DNA of 64,000 nucleotides from Chryseobacterium sp. 7 (GTDB lineage: Bacteria; Bacteroidota; Bacteroidia; Flavobacteriales; Weeksellaceae): contig NZ_RCCA01000004.1 in assembly GCF_003663845.1 (NCBI RefSeq), positions 62,001 to 126,000 of the forward strand, given 5' to 3'. A program made the position numbers and the translations under genes. The notes below the pieces were generated by a model. The model ran no database searches. It was given only the letters and a program-made list of their open reading frames with translations, and was not told the origin of the DNA. Below, one piece after another: positions 50,582-61,805 of the stretch (position 1 is the stretch's first letter; each line of letters starts with the position of its first letter).

Positions 50582-50666
50582 TGATTTTAGACAGCTTCCA
50601 GATTGTTTTTAAATGCTAATTGAAGATAAATTCCTAATTTAGCACCCTTAAATTAAAATCTAAACT

Positions 50667-51518
50667 ATGGTTGCTATTGTAGATAGTGGTTCTACTAAAT
50701 CGGATTGGGTAATACTTGATGACTTTAAGAAAGTTTTTTTGAAAACTGAAACAATCGGTTTCAATCCGAATTTTATCAACAGAGAACTTATCGCTCCTGA
50801 GGTGCAGAAAAATAGCAATCTGATGTCAGTCAAAAATTCAATTACCAAAGTCTTTTTTTATGGTTCAGGATGTGGAGTAAAGAAAAATTGTGAAACCATA
50901 GAAGAAGAACTGAAGAAAGTTTTTGTAAAAGCAGAATTTATAGTGAAGGAAGATCTGATGGCTGCAGCCTATGCAGCATACAGCGGAAAACCTGCTATCG
51001 TGTGCATTCTTGGCACAGGATCAAATTCTTGTTATTTCGACGGCAAAAATCTAAAAATAGAATTACCTTCATTAGGATTCCTTATTGGGGACGAAGGAAG
51101 TGGTAGTGCTATCGGAAAGCAGCTGGTGCGCAGATATTTCATGAAGAAACTGCCTTCAGACCTTCATACAGAATTTGAAGCAGACTATCAGCTTACCGTA
51201 GAAGATGCATTGCAAAACATGTATCATACTCCAAGACCAAATGCTTATCTGGCAGACTTTACCAAATTTGTGATCGAAAGAAAAGATCACCCTTACTTCA
51301 GGGATATGGTTTTTGAAGAAATGAAAAATTTCTTTGAATACCAGGTACTCCCTTATGAAGAAGCAAAAGATGCTGAGATTAATTTTATCGGCTCTATTGC
51401 TTATTATTATGAAAACGTACTGCGCTCTGTAGCTGCAGAATTTAATTTAAATGTGGGACATGTAGTTCAGAAACCAATTGAAAGCTTAGTAGATTACCAC
51501 ATTAAATATATACTTTAA
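50667..51518 (+). CDS. BadF/BadG-type ATPase, N-acetylglucosamine kinase-like
   Basis: A 283-residue ASKHA-fold protein. Phosphate-1 motif is DSGSTKSDW near the N-terminus, phosphate-2 VCILGTGSNSCYFDGK, and LGFLIGDEGSGSAIGKQLVR follows. The adenosine motif near GSIAYYYENVL closes the domain. Bacteroidota homologues are annotated as N-acetylglucosamine kinases, which fits sugar salvage in the cytosol, but the substrate is inferred. It lies 16 bases before the malic enzyme gene, so the two may share a transcript. Confidence 0.85.
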   Translation: MVAIVDSGSTKSDWVILDDFKKVFLKTETIGFNPNFINRELIAPEVQKNSNLMSVKNSITKVFFYGSGCGVKKNCETIEEELKKVFVKAEFIVKEDLMAAAYAAYSGKPAIVCILGTGSNSCYFDGKNLKIELPSLGFLIGDEGSGSAIGKQLVRRYFMKKLPSDLHTEFEADYQLTVEDALQNMYHTPRPNAYLADFTKFVIERKDHPYFRDMVFEEMKNFFEYQVLPYEEAKDAEINFIGSIAYYYENVLRSVAAEFNLNVGHVVQKPIESLVDYHIKYIL

Positions 51519-51534
51519 CAAAAAACAAAATTTT

Positions 51535-53826
51535 ATGTCAAGTAACAACAATCGTGACGAAAAGAACTTTAGCCAGGCCGCGCTGGATTATCATAAAGCA
51601 GAACCCAAAGGAAAAATTGAAGTGATCCCATCAAAGCCGCACTCTTCTCAAAGAGACCTTTCGCTGGCTTATTCTCCGGGTGTAGCCGTTCCTTGTATGG
51701 AAATTCATGATAAGCCTGAAACTGTATATGATTATACAGGAAAAGGAAACCTGGTAGCAGTAATTTCTAACGGTACTGCCGTACTTGGACTGGGAGACAT
51801 TGGGGCTGAAGCTTCAAAGCCGGTAATGGAAGGGAAAGGACTTTTGTTCAAAATATTTGCAGATATCAATGTTTTCGATATTGAGATTGACGAAAAAGAT
51901 CCGGATAAATTTATTGAAATTGTAAAAGGTATTGCCCCTACATTCGGAGGGATTAACCTGGAAGATATTAAAGCACCTGAAGCTTTTTATATAGAACAAA
52001 GACTGAAGGAGGAATTGAATATTCCTTTGATGCACGACGACCAGCACGGAACAGCAATTATCTCAGCAGCTGCATTGATCAATTCTCTGCAGATTGCCAA
52101 TAAAGATATTGATAAAGTGAAAATGGTAGTAAACGGTGCGGGTGCAGCAGCTATCGCATGTACCAAGCTTTATATTTCATTAGGATTGAAAAAAGAAAAC
52201 GTCCTGATGTGTGACAGTAAAGGGGTAATCAATCATAAAAGAGAAAACCTTACTCCTGAGAAATTAGATTTCATCATTGAAACAGATATCGAAACATTAG
52301 AAGATGCTGTAAAAGGTTCTGATGTTTTTGTAGGATTGTCAAAAGGAAACGTAATGACTCCGGAAATGCTTTTGAGCATGAACGAAAACCCTATCGTATT
52401 CGCTTTAGCTAATCCTGATCCGGAAATTGCTTATGACCTTGCTCTTGAGACCCGTAAAGATGTAATCATGGCAACAGGAAGAAGTGATTATCCTAACCAG
52501 GTGAACAACGTATTAGGATTCCCTTATATCTTCCGTGGAGCATTAGATGTGCAGGCTACAGGAATTAATGAAGATATGAAACTGGCTGCCGTACACGCTA
52601 TTGCTGATCTGGCAAAAGAACCGGTTCCGGAAGCTGTAATTTTAGCATATAACGTTCAGAATCTTCAGTTCGGTAGAGAATATTTTATTCCAAAGCCATT
52701 TGATAACAGGCTGATCACAAAAGTATCAAGCGCTGTGGCAAAAGCAGCTATTGAAAGTGGTGTTGCAAGAAAAACCATTACGGATTTCGAAGAATACGAG
52801 CACCAGCTTCTGGACAGAATGGGAAGAGACGAGAGGTTGGTAAGAATGATGCAGAGCCGTGCAAAATCTAATCCGAAAAGAATCACTCTTGGAAATGCTG
52901 AAGAATACAATGTGTTGAAAGCTGCCCAGATTCTTTATGAAGAAGGAATTGCTTATCCGAGCCTTTTAGGAGACAAAAAATACATCAAGGAGCAGATGGA
53001 ACGCTACGGAATTACGCTGGATGTTCCAATCATTGATCCAAGTGATGATGATCAGAAAGAAAACAGAAAAAAATACAGAGAGACCCTTTGGAAACTTCGT
53101 CAGAGAAAAGGAATGAACGAGTACAAAGCGAAAAGATACGTACGTCAGAGAGACTATTTCGGACCTTTGATGCTAAGACATGGAGATACTGACGGTCTTA
53201 TCGTAGGATTCTCGAAAAACTATACTTCAGTTTTACGTCCCGTTCTTGAAGTGATTGAAAAAGACAAAGGAGTAGATAAAGTAGCGGCAATGATGATGAT
53301 TCTCTCTGAAAAGAAACCTATTTTCTTCGCAGATACATCCATCAACCAAAACCCTACATCAGAAGATCTTGTAAACATTGCTAAAATGGCAGAATTTACA
53401 GTGAAGTCTTTCGCTATCGAGCCTAGAATTGCAATGCTTGGGTTTGAAAACTTTGCTGCCATCTCTGAAACTTCTAAAAAAGTAGCAAAAGCAGTAAGCA
53501 TTCTTCATGAGAAATTCCCTAAAATGATTGTAGATGGTGAAATTCAGCCGGATTTTGCAATGAATGCAGATCACCTGAGCGATTATCCGTTCTCAAAATT
53601 AGGAACAACACCTGCCAATACCTTTATCTTCCCGAATCTGGAAAGTGCCAACCTTTCTTATAAAATTATAAGAGGAATGAAAGTAGCACAGGTTATAGGG
53701 CCAATCTTAATGGGATTAAAGCAGCCTGTACACGTACTTCAGATGCGTTCAAGTGTAGATGAAATTGTAAACCTTGCTACAATTGCTGTTCTTGATGCTC
53801 AAAGAAGAGAAAAGAAATCAAACTAA
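51535..53826 (+). CDS. maeB: NADP-dependent malic enzyme (MaeB type)
   Basis: A 763-residue fusion that decarboxylates malate to pyruvate with NADP reduction. The malic domain (about 1-400) has [15 protein letters not shown], the metal-binding [14 protein letters not shown] and the Rossmann motif [12 protein letters not shown]. The C-terminal half (about 430-763) is a phosphotransacetylase-like domain ([40 protein letters not shown]), which is regulatory rather than catalytic in this group. Length agrees with E. coli MaeB (759). It is followed by a strong terminator. Confidence 0.93.
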   Translation: MSSNNNRDEKNFSQAALDYHKAEPKGKIEVIPSKPHSSQRDLSLAYSPGVAVPCMEIHDKPETVYDYTGKGNLVAVISNGTAVLGLGDIGAEASKPVMEGKGLLFKIFADINVFDIEIDEKDPDKFIEIVKGIAPTFGGINLEDIKAPEAFYIEQRLKEELNIPLMHDDQHGTAIISAAALINSLQIANKDIDKVKMVVNGAGAAAIACTKLYISLGLKKENVLMCDSKGVINHKRENLTPEKLDFIIETDIETLEDAVKGSDVFVGLSKGNVMTPEMLLSMNENPIVFALANPDPEIAYDLALETRKDVIMATGRSDYPNQVNNVLGFPYIFRGALDVQATGINEDMKLAAVHAIADLAKEPVPEAVILAYNVQNLQFGREYFIPKPFDNRLITKVSSAVAKAAIESGVARKTITDFEEYEHQLLDRMGRDERLVRMMQSRAKSNPKRITLGNAEEYNVLKAAQILYEEGIAYPSLLGDKKYIKEQMERYGITLDVPIIDPSDDDQKENRKKYRETLWKLRQRKGMNEYKAKRYVRQRDYFGPLMLRHGDTDGLIVGFSKNYTSVLRPVLEVIEKDKGVDKVAAMMMILSEKKPIFFADTSINQNPTSEDLVNIAKMAEFTVKSFAIEPRIAMLGFENFAAISETSKKVAKAVSILHEKFPKMIVDGEIQPDFAMNADHLSDYPFSKLGTTPANTFIFPNLESANLSYKIIRGMKVAQVIGPILMGLKQPVHVLQMRSSVDEIVNLATIAVLDAQRREKKSN

Positions 53827-53877
53827 ATCAGACTTCTTATTTAAAAAAATCACACTTCAAACCGTGTTGAAATAATA

Positions 53878-53908
53878 AAAAGACTCCATATTTTGGAGTC
53901 TTTTGCTT
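53878..53908 (+). terminator. Intrinsic terminator after maeB
   Basis: AAAAGACTCCA (53878-53888) and TGGAGTCTTTT (53894-53904), an 11-base stem with 5-base loop; the tail continues GCTTTT. The symmetric A/T ends allow function on both strands. Confidence 0.88.
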
Positions 53909-54021
53909 TTGTGTTAATTCATTGAATTCTCAAATGAAAATTAAGTTAAAAATCATTCGTACGTGAAATGAAAACATTAATTAGTTTAAATTGCTATATT
54001 TGGGAGTTTTAAAAATTAATA

Positions 54022-54606
54022 ATGATATTTTCTTTACAAGGCAACGTTCAAGAACTTACGCCTACCTACGCGGTCATCAATGTACAAGGGGTTGGTTACT
54101 ACGTGGGAATAAGTTTGATGACCTCACAAACGCTGGTTTTGAATCAGCCGACCTTTTTATTTATCCAGCAGATCATTCGTGAAGATGCCCATCTTCTCTT
54201 TGGATTTAACACACGTTCAGAAAAAGAAATGTTCAATCTGTTAATAAGTGTTAATGGAGTGGGAGCTGTATCTGCACTTATTCTGCTGTCTACACTGAGC
54301 CTTGATGAGATTGCCTCTGCAATCCTTTCCGGAAACAGTGCTTTGATTCAAAAAGCAAAAGGAATCGGAGCCAAAACTGCTGAAAGAATTATCGTAGATC
54401 TTAAAGATAAAGTACAGAAATACAGTGATCCAAACGCGAATATTTCTGTGATGGTGGATAATAAAATCAAGGAAGAATCGTTATCTGCATTAGAAGTTTT
54501 AGGAATTCCTAAACGAGCGAGTGAGAAGATTGCGGATAGAATCATAAAACAGAATCCAAACATCTCGGTAGAAGAATTGGTTAAACAAATCTTAAAAAAC
54601 ATTTAA
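54022..54606 (+). CDS. ruvA: Holliday junction helicase subunit RuvA
   Basis: The 194-residue junction-binding subunit of RuvABC. N-terminal OB domain (FSLQGNVQELTPTYAVINVQ), two helix-hairpin-helix motifs (LISVNGVGAVSALILL and KAKGIGAKTAERIIVDLKDK), and a C-terminal RuvB-binding domain (ALEVLGIPKRASEKIADRII). Length is normal. A -7 element TATATTTG is at 53995-54002. It ends 3 bases before the sprA start. Confidence 0.96.
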   Translation: MIFSLQGNVQELTPTYAVINVQGVGYYVGISLMTSQTLVLNQPTFLFIQQIIREDAHLLFGFNTRSEKEMFNLLISVNGVGAVSALILLSTLSLDEIASAILSGNSALIQKAKGIGAKTAERIIVDLKDKVQKYSDPNANISVMVDNKIKEESLSALEVLGIPKRASEKIADRIIKQNPNISVEELVKQILKNI

Positions 54607-54609
54607 CAT

Positions 54610-57600
54610 TTGGTGGCGAATATTAAGCATCTTAACATATTTTTGTTCCTGTCGTTCCTGTTCATCTCTGTCGGTGCTTTTGCACAGGTACAGAGAGATA
54701 CGGCGATCATAAGAAAACAATATGAAGTGGCCGACCCTACGCGGTACGAAGCCTATTACGACATAAAAACCGGGATGTACTATGTGTATCCCAAAATTGG
54801 AAATACCATCACAGGTCCTCCTACGGCAATGTCTCCGGAAGAGTATAAGCAATATATGCTTGCTACCCAGACTAAAGCTTACTATAAGGAGAAGTCTGAT
54901 AAATACAATCTTCTTTTCAGAAAAGACAAATCGGATGCAAGGAGAAAAGGACTTATTCCTTCTGTGATGATCAATAACAAGCTTTTCGAAACCATTTTCG
55001 GAGGGAATAAAATTGAGATTATTCCTTCAGGATATGCATCCCTGGATTTTGCTGGACTTTACCAGAAAATAGACAACCCAATGATCTTGCCTCAGAACAG
55101 GACAAGCTTTACGTTTGATATCGATCAGAGAATTCAGCTGGGATTATTAGGAAAAGTAGGAGAGAACCTTCAGTTAAAGGCCAATTATGATACCCAGAGT
55201 GGTTTTGCTTTCGAAAACAGAATGAACCTTGTCTGGCAGGCAAAAGGAAGCTGGAAAGACCTTCAGAGCAAAGGCCTTGGAAATGTAGATAAGCCTAACG
55301 AAGGCGGAGAAGATAAAATCATCAAAAGAGTTGAATTCGGTAACGTAAATATGCCGCTTTCAACCAGTCTGATCCGTGGTTCACAATCACTTTTCGGGGT
55401 GAAAACAGAATTCCAGTTAGGAAAAACATTTGGAACGGTAGTCCTTTCCCAACAACAGGGAGAGGCTCGTAATATTGTAGTACAGGGTGGTGGCGTTATG
55501 AATAACTTTAAAGTCAATGCCATTGACTATGAAGAAAACCAGCACTTCTTTTTAGGGCATTATTTCCTGAATAAATATGATGATGCTTTGCTTAATTATC
55601 CACAGATCAATTCTACCATTAACATCACAAGATTAGAAGTTTGGGTATTGGATCAGGGGAATACTAACCTTGCTTATCAAAAAAGTATTATCGGGATCAG
55701 AGATCTTGGGGAAGGTGCAGGAGGCTTTACGTTACCGGATAACTCTCTGAATGGTCTGTATGATGGAGTTTCATCAGTAGCGGGAACCAGAGAAGCCGGA
55801 AAGAACTATGGGACTATTTTCCAGGGACAGGTACTTCCTGGAGATCCTACTCCTTATGATAACGGAGAGCAATTTATCTACAATACCAAAGCCAGAAAGC
55901 TTAATGCTAATGAATTTACCTTTCAGCCACAGCTGGGATATATTTCATTAAATCAAAAGCTGAATGATCAGCAACTTTTGGCTGTTTCATACTCCTATAC
56001 TGTTAACGGAAGTAATAAAGTATACAAAGTAGGAGAATTTTCGGAAGAAAGTCCAGTATTGATTACTAAAGTCCTTAGGGTAAATAATAAAGTAAATACA
56101 CAGTCTCCAATGTGGGATCTGATGATGAAGAATATCTATTCAATAGATGCCGGACAGGTAGCTCAGGATGGGTTTATTCTTAATGTATACTACAGAGACC
56201 CGAAAACCGGAGGTAAAGTGAATTATCTTCCGGATACTCCTGTAAAAGATCAGAACTTACTGAAGTTATTTAACTGGGACCGTCTTAATATGAATAATGA
56301 TATCCAGAATAACAAAGACGGAAGTAAAGGAGACGGTATTTTTGACTTTGTTCCTGGAACCACTATTAGACCGGAAACGGGAAGGGTAATCTTTACCAAA
56401 GTACAGCCGTTCGGTAATTATCTGGAATCAAAATTAGGTACAAATGATCCTCAGTATGTTTTCCAGGATCTTTATACCAAACAGAAACAATCTGTTCTTT
56501 CCAGTAACCTTTCGCAAAGATATACATTGGAAGGCCGTTATAAAGGAACTCAGGGACAGGGTATTTCTTTGGGAGCAGTAAATGTACCTCAAGGATCTGT
56601 AAAAGTTGCCGCAAACGGAGTACAGCTTACGGAAGGGGTAGACTATACTGTAGATTATATGCTGGGGACGGTTACGATTATCAATGAAAACGTAAAACAA
56701 TCCGGACAGGCTATCAACATTTCATTGGAGAATCAATTGACATTTAATACCCAAAGAAAAAGATTCTTAGGATTAAATTTAGAAAGAAGATTCAATGAAA
56801 ACTTTATCTTAGGAGGTACTGTAATCAATTATTCAGAGTCTCCACTTACCCAGAAAGTAAATTTCGGACAGGAAGCGGTAAACAATACCATGGCGGGGAT
56901 CAACTTGATGTACAACAATCAGGCTCCTTATCTTACAAGACTTGTCAATAAACTTCCGATGGTAAAAACGGAAGCACCATCCAACTTAAACTTTAAGATG
57001 GAAGCTGCTTACTTAATACCTGGATTGAACAAAGGAACAAACAATCAGTCTTATATTGACGATTTTGAACAGACTACTTCTAAGATTTCATTAAAAGAGC
57101 CGGCAGCATGGAGTTTAGCTTCAAAACCGGAAAAAAATACATTACCTCCCTTTAACACGGTTCCGGGTAATGATGATATAATAAGCGGATATGGAAGAGG
57201 ATTATTAACGTGGTACAACATAGACCCTAGATTCTGGGGAGTAGGAGGAAAAGCTCCTTCAGGAATTACACCACAGTCTGTATCCAATCACGCTTCCAGA
57301 AGAGTACAATATTCTGAGATCTATAACAACAGAGATTTCGTAGCAGGAGAGCAAACCTTCACGAATACTTTTGATATTTCTTATTTCCCTAAAGAAAAAG
57401 GACCATACAACGTAAATCCATCAACGGAACAGCCACAAAGCAGATGGGGAGGAATTATGAGATCTATCAGCGTTCCGAACTTTGTTACTTCCAATATTGA
57501 ATACGTTGAATTCTGGATGATGGATCCTTATGCAGATGGTAAAACATTGGGAACAGACCCAAGACTTTTACTTCATTTAGGAAACGTTTCAGAAGATGTT

Positions 57601-60600
57601 CTGAAGGACGGAAAAATGCAGTACGAAAACGGACTTCCAACTCCTGGTACACCATCATCTACTACCAATTCAAACTGGGGAGTTCAGCCAAAGCAACCTC
57701 CAATCTTATATGCTTTCTCTACGGAAGGAGATGAGAGAAGAGTACAGGATGCCGGATACGATGGTCTTACTTCTGATCAGGAAGCTATGAGATTTGGGAA
57801 TACATTTGTAAACCCGGTTACCAATATTGCTGACCCTGCAGTGGATGACTTTGTGTTCTATATGTCTGATAAATTTACAGGAACACAGGCAACTTCAATA
57901 GTAGAGCGTTACAAATATTTCAGAAACCCGGAAGGAAACTCAGAAGCGAACTCTCTGAATGTAGCTTCACAAACTCCGGATGCTGAAGATATCAATAAAG
58001 ATTATAACCTTGATCAGACAGAAAACTACAACCAGTATGTTATTAAGCTTGATCAGGCTAGCCTTGCACTTGGAGGAGATAATAATATTGTAGATGTTAA
58101 AACTGTAAAAGCAACATTCCAGAACGGGCAGACATCTGATGTTAAATGGTACTTGTTCAGAATTCCGGTATCAAAATATGATATGCAGGAAGGAACTCAC
58201 GAAGATGCAGTTTTAAATAACGTAAGATTTGCAAGATTAATGCTGGCAGGATTTGATCAGACATCTACAATAAGATTCGGGACGATGGATCTTGTAAGAT
58301 CAGACTGGAGAAAGTATGATAGTAAAATTGCCAGCACAGTAGTTACTGCTCCGGAAGAAGGAACAGGTACAGTTTCGGATCCGAACTTTGAAGTAGGAAG
58401 TGTAAATATTGAAGAGAATGCACTGAACCAGCCCCCATATGTATTGCCTCCGGGAATTGACAGACAAGTATTAAGTGGTAATGCAGGAGCTCAGAGACAA
58501 AATGAGGCTTCACTTTATATGAAAGTAACTGATCTTAAGTCAGAAGCAAGAGGGGTATTCAAAAATACAACACTGGATATGAGAAGATACAAGAAGCTGA
58601 AACTTTTTGTACATGCTCACGATCCGCTGAACAGAGTAATAGGAATGGATGAGAAGACCAAATTTTTTATTCGTTTCGGAAGTGATGCTACTGATAACTA
58701 CTACGAATATGAATCATCCTTAAATCTTACACCTACTACGGCAACAGCTCCTATGGAAATCTGGCCGTTGGAAAATGATGTTGATTTTGATGTTCAAAAC
58801 TTTGTAGATGCTAAGATCAGAAGAGATAAATCAGGAGTTCCTATTACTAACAGAACAATGGATCCTGCTTATCAGGAGCCTTTCAAGAATATTTATATCA
58901 AAGGTAGACCTAGTTTAGGAAATATTACTACCATTATGATTGGGGTGAGAAATGCTGACGTAAGAGGTGGAACAGGAATAACAAGGGTTCTATGGGTAAA
59001 CGAAATCCGTCTTTCTGAGATTGAGAATGATGGAGGATATGCAGGAAATGCCAGCCTGAACTTTAACATGGGAGATCTGGCAACCGTAAACGCAAATGCT
59101 TCTTATACTTCAGTTGGTTTCGGAAATATAGATTCAAAACCTGCAGAAAGAACACAGTCTGCTTTGTCAACATTCAGTATTAACACAGCGGTTAACCTTG
59201 ATAAGTTCCTTCCTGAAAAAACAGGAGTAAAAATCCCGGTAAACTACTCTTACTCACAAACTATTGAAGATCCGAAGTACAACCCTCTTGATACAGACGT
59301 AGAATTCAATAAGGCACCTAATAAGGATCAGTTGAAAAAAATAGCAAGAACGTATACTCAACAAAGAAGTATAAGTATTGTTAATATGCATAAGGAAAGG
59401 GTAAATCCAAATAAAAAGCCTAAGTTTTATGATATTGAAAACGTTTCTGTGACAGTTGGCTATAATGATGACTATTTCAGAGATATTTATACGAAAAAGA
59501 ATTACAGACAATTCCTGAGAGGATATATTGATTATAACTACACGTTTAAGCCGTGGGTTGTAAAACCTTTCAATAAAATGATCAGTGATACTGCGAAATC
59601 TACCAAGTATCTGAGATGGGTGAAGGAATTCAATATTAACCCGATTCCTACAAGAATATCTTTCAGAACTGAAATCGACAGAAATTACAATGAACTTGAG
59701 TTCAGAAACGTAGAAGCTATTCTTAACGGAGATATAAATAATAACTTCGATGCCATCAGAAACAGAAACTTCTTCTTTGGATGGCAATATGGGTTAGGAT
59801 TCAATTTCACAAAATCATTGAAGCTGGAAATTAATTCTGCAACCAGAACTCTTAATGATAATCTGGATGTAAACTCTATGGACAACAAGTCTATTTTTGG
59901 AAACGTATTCAGAGCCGGAAGACCGGTATTATATAACCACAAAGCACAGCTGAATTATAAACTGCCGTTCCAGTATTTGCCTTATCTTGACTTCATTGAA
60001 GCAGAAATAGGATACGGGTTTACCTATAACTGGGCTGCAAGATCTACTTCGTTACTTGGCTTTGTAGATCCGCAGACTAACCAATCAGCTAGTTTAGGAT
60101 CTATTGGTCAGAACACCAATGTAATCCAGGCGACAGGTTCAGCAGATCTTCCTAAGTTCTTTGGACAGTTTAATTATTTCAAAAATATAAACGCCAAGCT
60201 TCAGAAACGTAGACAGGAGATGGATTCTCTAAACAATGTATACACGAAACAATGGGAGAAAAACAGATACAGATACAAGAAGTATAAGTTTAAAAACAGA
60301 CTTACTCCACTTCAAAGTGCAGCATTTTTACTTACTTCTTTCAAGCAATTGAATGTAAGTTATAACGAAACAAATGGTACTGTACTTCCGGGATTATTGT
60401 CTGCTCCTAACTGGTATGGTTATGGACAGACTCTGGGAGGGCCAACAATCGGATTCCTTTTTGGATCGCAGGCAGATATCAGAAGAACGGTAATGGAAAA
60501 CGGATGGGTAAGTAATTCCAACTACATGACAGACCCATATATAAGAATGTCAACCAAAGAATTGAGGGCAGATTTACAGGTAATGCCGATGAATGATTTA

Positions 60601-61698
60601 AGAATTGATCTTAATGTGTTGCATACCCTTAACAGTAATTTCTCACATACAGGATTTAACTATACCAATAATGGAGTTCCGGATCCTGACTATACATTTG
60701 CTAATGAATCCATAACGTATTCTAATACAACAATGCTTCTTAGTACTTCATTTAAAGATGGGCAGGCAGTTTACCAGGCTATCAGAGAAAATGCAAGAGC
60801 ACTTTCGCAACAGCTTGGAGGTACAGGAGCTGTATTGGATAATAATGGATTTGCCCAGCATTACAGCATTGGAAATGCGTATGTATTGATTCCTGCTTTT
60901 AGAGCAGCTATGGAAGGGAAATCTGTAACCCCTATGGGTAATCCTAAGAAATCAGGATTCCCGTTACCAAACTGGAGAATTGTTTACTCGGGATTAAAAA
61001 ATATTCCGATAATAAGCGGACAGTTCACGAAGTTCGATATCCAACATGGGTATACAGCAACTTACACTGCAACAGGCATTCAAAGCAATGTAGACTATCA
61101 CGGCAACCCGAACGGATATTATCAAACTGTAGATGATGCAGGTAACGTACTTAAAAATGAGGGGGATAAAATCAATCCATATACATTCTCACAGGTAGGA
61201 TATGTAGAATCTTTCTCACCACTTATCGGGATAGATGTTACGATGAGAAACAACATGCAGTTCGGTATACAGTATAATAAAACAAGAATGATGGTATTGG
61301 GATTAGTCAATCAGACGCTTACTGAAGATGCCAATACAGAATATGTAGTAAGACTTGGATATATTATCAGAAACTTCAGATTGGGAACAGCCAACATTAG
61401 AGGAAGAGGAACCAGAGGTAAAGGAAGTGATCTTAATATCAGAGGAGATATATCACTAAGAGACAGCAAGACCTCCATTATGAATATTCTGCTCAATGAT
61501 TCACAGGTAACAGGAGGACAGAGACTGATGAATATCAAACTTTCCGCAGACTATAATGTTTCCGAGAATCTTAACCTGAGAGTATTCTACGAACAGATGA
61601 CCTCAAAGTATAAGATCTCCACAGCATTCCCGCTGTCTACGGTAAGAGCAGGTATTTCTGCCACATTTACATTCGGAGAGTCCGGAGGCGGATTCTAA
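54610..61698 (+). CDS. sprA: SprA (Sov), outer-membrane channel of the type IX secretion system
   Basis: The 2362-residue T9SS translocon, a very large single-chain beta barrel. Signal peptide: LNIFLFLSFLFISVGAFAQV. Known SprA features include repeated N-x-x-Q stretches, FDIDQRIQLGLLGKVGENLQ and LKANYDTQSGFAF near 170-200, IDDFEQTTSKISL near 820, and the barrel end with FTFGESGGGF. The start is non-ATG: TTG at 54610 or GTG at 54613; no ATG is near. The neighbours ruvA and gcvH match the order I recall in other flavobacteria. It would export the three sorting-domain proteins found in this window. Confidence 0.95.
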   Translation: MVANIKHLNIFLFLSFLFISVGAFAQVQRDTAIIRKQYEVADPTRYEAYYDIKTGMYYVYPKIGNTITGPPTAMSPEEYKQYMLATQTKAYYKEKSDKYNLLFRKDKSDARRKGLIPSVMINNKLFETIFGGNKIEIIPSGYASLDFAGLYQKIDNPMILPQNRTSFTFDIDQRIQLGLLGKVGENLQLKANYDTQSGFAFENRMNLVWQAKGSWKDLQSKGLGNVDKPNEGGEDKIIKRVEFGNVNMPLSTSLIRGSQSLFGVKTEFQLGKTFGTVVLSQQQGEARNIVVQGGGVMNNFKVNAIDYEENQHFFLGHYFLNKYDDALLNYPQINSTINITRLEVWVLDQGNTNLAYQKSIIGIRDLGEGAGGFTLPDNSLNGLYDGVSSVAGTREAGKNYGTIFQGQVLPGDPTPYDNGEQFIYNTKARKLNANEFTFQPQLGYISLNQKLNDQQLLAVSYSYTVNGSNKVYKVGEFSEESPVLITKVLRVNNKVNTQSPMWDLMMKNIYSIDAGQVAQDGFILNVYYRDPKTGGKVNYLPDTPVKDQNLLKLFNWDRLNMNNDIQNNKDGSKGDGIFDFVPGTTIRPETGRVIFTKVQPFGNYLESKLGTNDPQYVFQDLYTKQKQSVLSSNLSQRYTLEGRYKGTQGQGISLGAVNVPQGSVKVAANGVQLTEGVDYTVDYMLGTVTIINENVKQSGQAINISLENQLTFNTQRKRFLGLNLERRFNENFILGGTVINYSESPLTQKVNFGQEAVNNTMAGINLMYNNQAPYLTRLVNKLPMVKTEAPSNLNFKMEAAYLIPGLNKGTNNQSYIDDFEQTTSKISLKEPAAWSLASKPEKNTLPPFNTVPGNDDIISGYGRGLLTWYNIDPRFWGVGGKAPSGITPQSVSNHASRRVQYSEIYNNRDFVAGEQTFTNTFDISYFPKEKGPYNVNPSTEQPQSRWGGIMRSISVPNFVTSNIEYVEFWMMDPYADGKTLGTDPRLLLHLGNVSEDVLKDGKMQYENGLPTPGTPSSTTNSNWGVQPKQPPILYAFSTEGDERRVQDAGYDGLTSDQEAMRFGNTFVNPVTNIADPAVDDFVFYMSDKFTGTQATSIVERYKYFRNPEGNSEANSLNVASQTPDAEDINKDYNLDQTENYNQYVIKLDQASLALGGDNNIVDVKTVKATFQNGQTSDVKWYLFRIPVSKYDMQEGTHEDAVLNNVRFARLMLAGFDQTSTIRFGTMDLVRSDWRKYDSKIASTVVTAPEEGTGTVSDPNFEVGSVNIEENALNQPPYVLPPGIDRQVLSGNAGAQRQNEASLYMKVTDLKSEARGVFKNTTLDMRRYKKLKLFVHAHDPLNRVIGMDEKTKFFIRFGSDATDNYYEYESSLNLTPTTATAPMEIWPLENDVDFDVQNFVDAKIRRDKSGVPITNRTMDPAYQEPFKNIYIKGRPSLGNITTIMIGVRNADVRGGTGITRVLWVNEIRLSEIENDGGYAGNASLNFNMGDLATVNANASYTSVGFGNIDSKPAERTQSALSTFSINTAVNLDKFLPEKTGVKIPVNYSYSQTIEDPKYNPLDTDVEFNKAPNKDQLKKIARTYTQQRSISIVNMHKERVNPNKKPKFYDIENVSVTVGYNDDYFRDIYTKKNYRQFLRGYIDYNYTFKPWVVKPFNKMISDTAKSTKYLRWVKEFNINPIPTRISFRTEIDRNYNELEFRNVEAILNGDINNNFDAIRNRNFFFGWQYGLGFNFTKSLKLEINSATRTLNDNLDVNSMDNKSIFGNVFRAGRPVLYNHKAQLNYKLPFQYLPYLDFIEAEIGYGFTYNWAARSTSLLGFVDPQTNQSASLGSIGQNTNVIQATGSADLPKFFGQFNYFKNINAKLQKRRQEMDSLNNVYTKQWEKNRYRYKKYKFKNRLTPLQSAAFLLTSFKQLNVSYNETNGTVLPGLLSAPNWYGYGQTLGGPTIGFLFGSQADIRRTVMENGWVSNSNYMTDPYIRMSTKELRADLQVMPMNDLRIDLNVLHTLNSNFSHTGFNYTNNGVPDPDYTFANESITYSNTTMLLSTSFKDGQAVYQAIRENARALSQQLGGTGAVLDNNGFAQHYSIGNAYVLIPAFRAAMEGKSVTPMGNPKKSGFPLPNWRIVYSGLKNIPIISGQFTKFDIQHGYTATYTATGIQSNVDYHGNPNGYYQTVDDAGNVLKNEGDKINPYTFSQVGYVESFSPLIGIDVTMRNNMQFGIQYNKTRMMVLGLVNQTLTEDANTEYVVRLGYIIRNFRLGTANIRGRGTRGKGSDLNIRGDISLRDSKTSIMNILLNDSQVTGGQRLMNIKLSADYNVSENLNLRVFYEQMTSKYKISTAFPLSTVRAGISATFTFGESGGGF

Positions 61699-61713
61699 AA
61701 ATGACACAAACTT

Positions 61714-61745
61714 AAAAGTCCTTCAGTTTTGAAGGACTTTTTTTG
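61714..61745 (+). terminator. Intrinsic terminator after sprA
   Basis: AAAAGTCCTTC (61714-61724) and GAAGGACTTTT (61731-61741), an 11-base stem with 6-base loop and a T-rich tail. Confidence 0.9.
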
Positions 61746-61755
61746 TATCCAATAT

Positions 61756-61785
61756 TTGAAGCTACTATATTTTTGAATACATTTG
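61756..61785 (+). promoter_or_regulatory. gcvH promoter
   Basis: TTG (61756-61758), exactly 19 bases, then TACATTTG (61778-61785), a perfect Bacteroidota consensus. It lies 20 bases before the gcvH ATG, right after the sprA terminator. Confidence 0.88.
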
Positions 61786-61805
61786 TACAAAATAAAAATT
61801 AAAAA

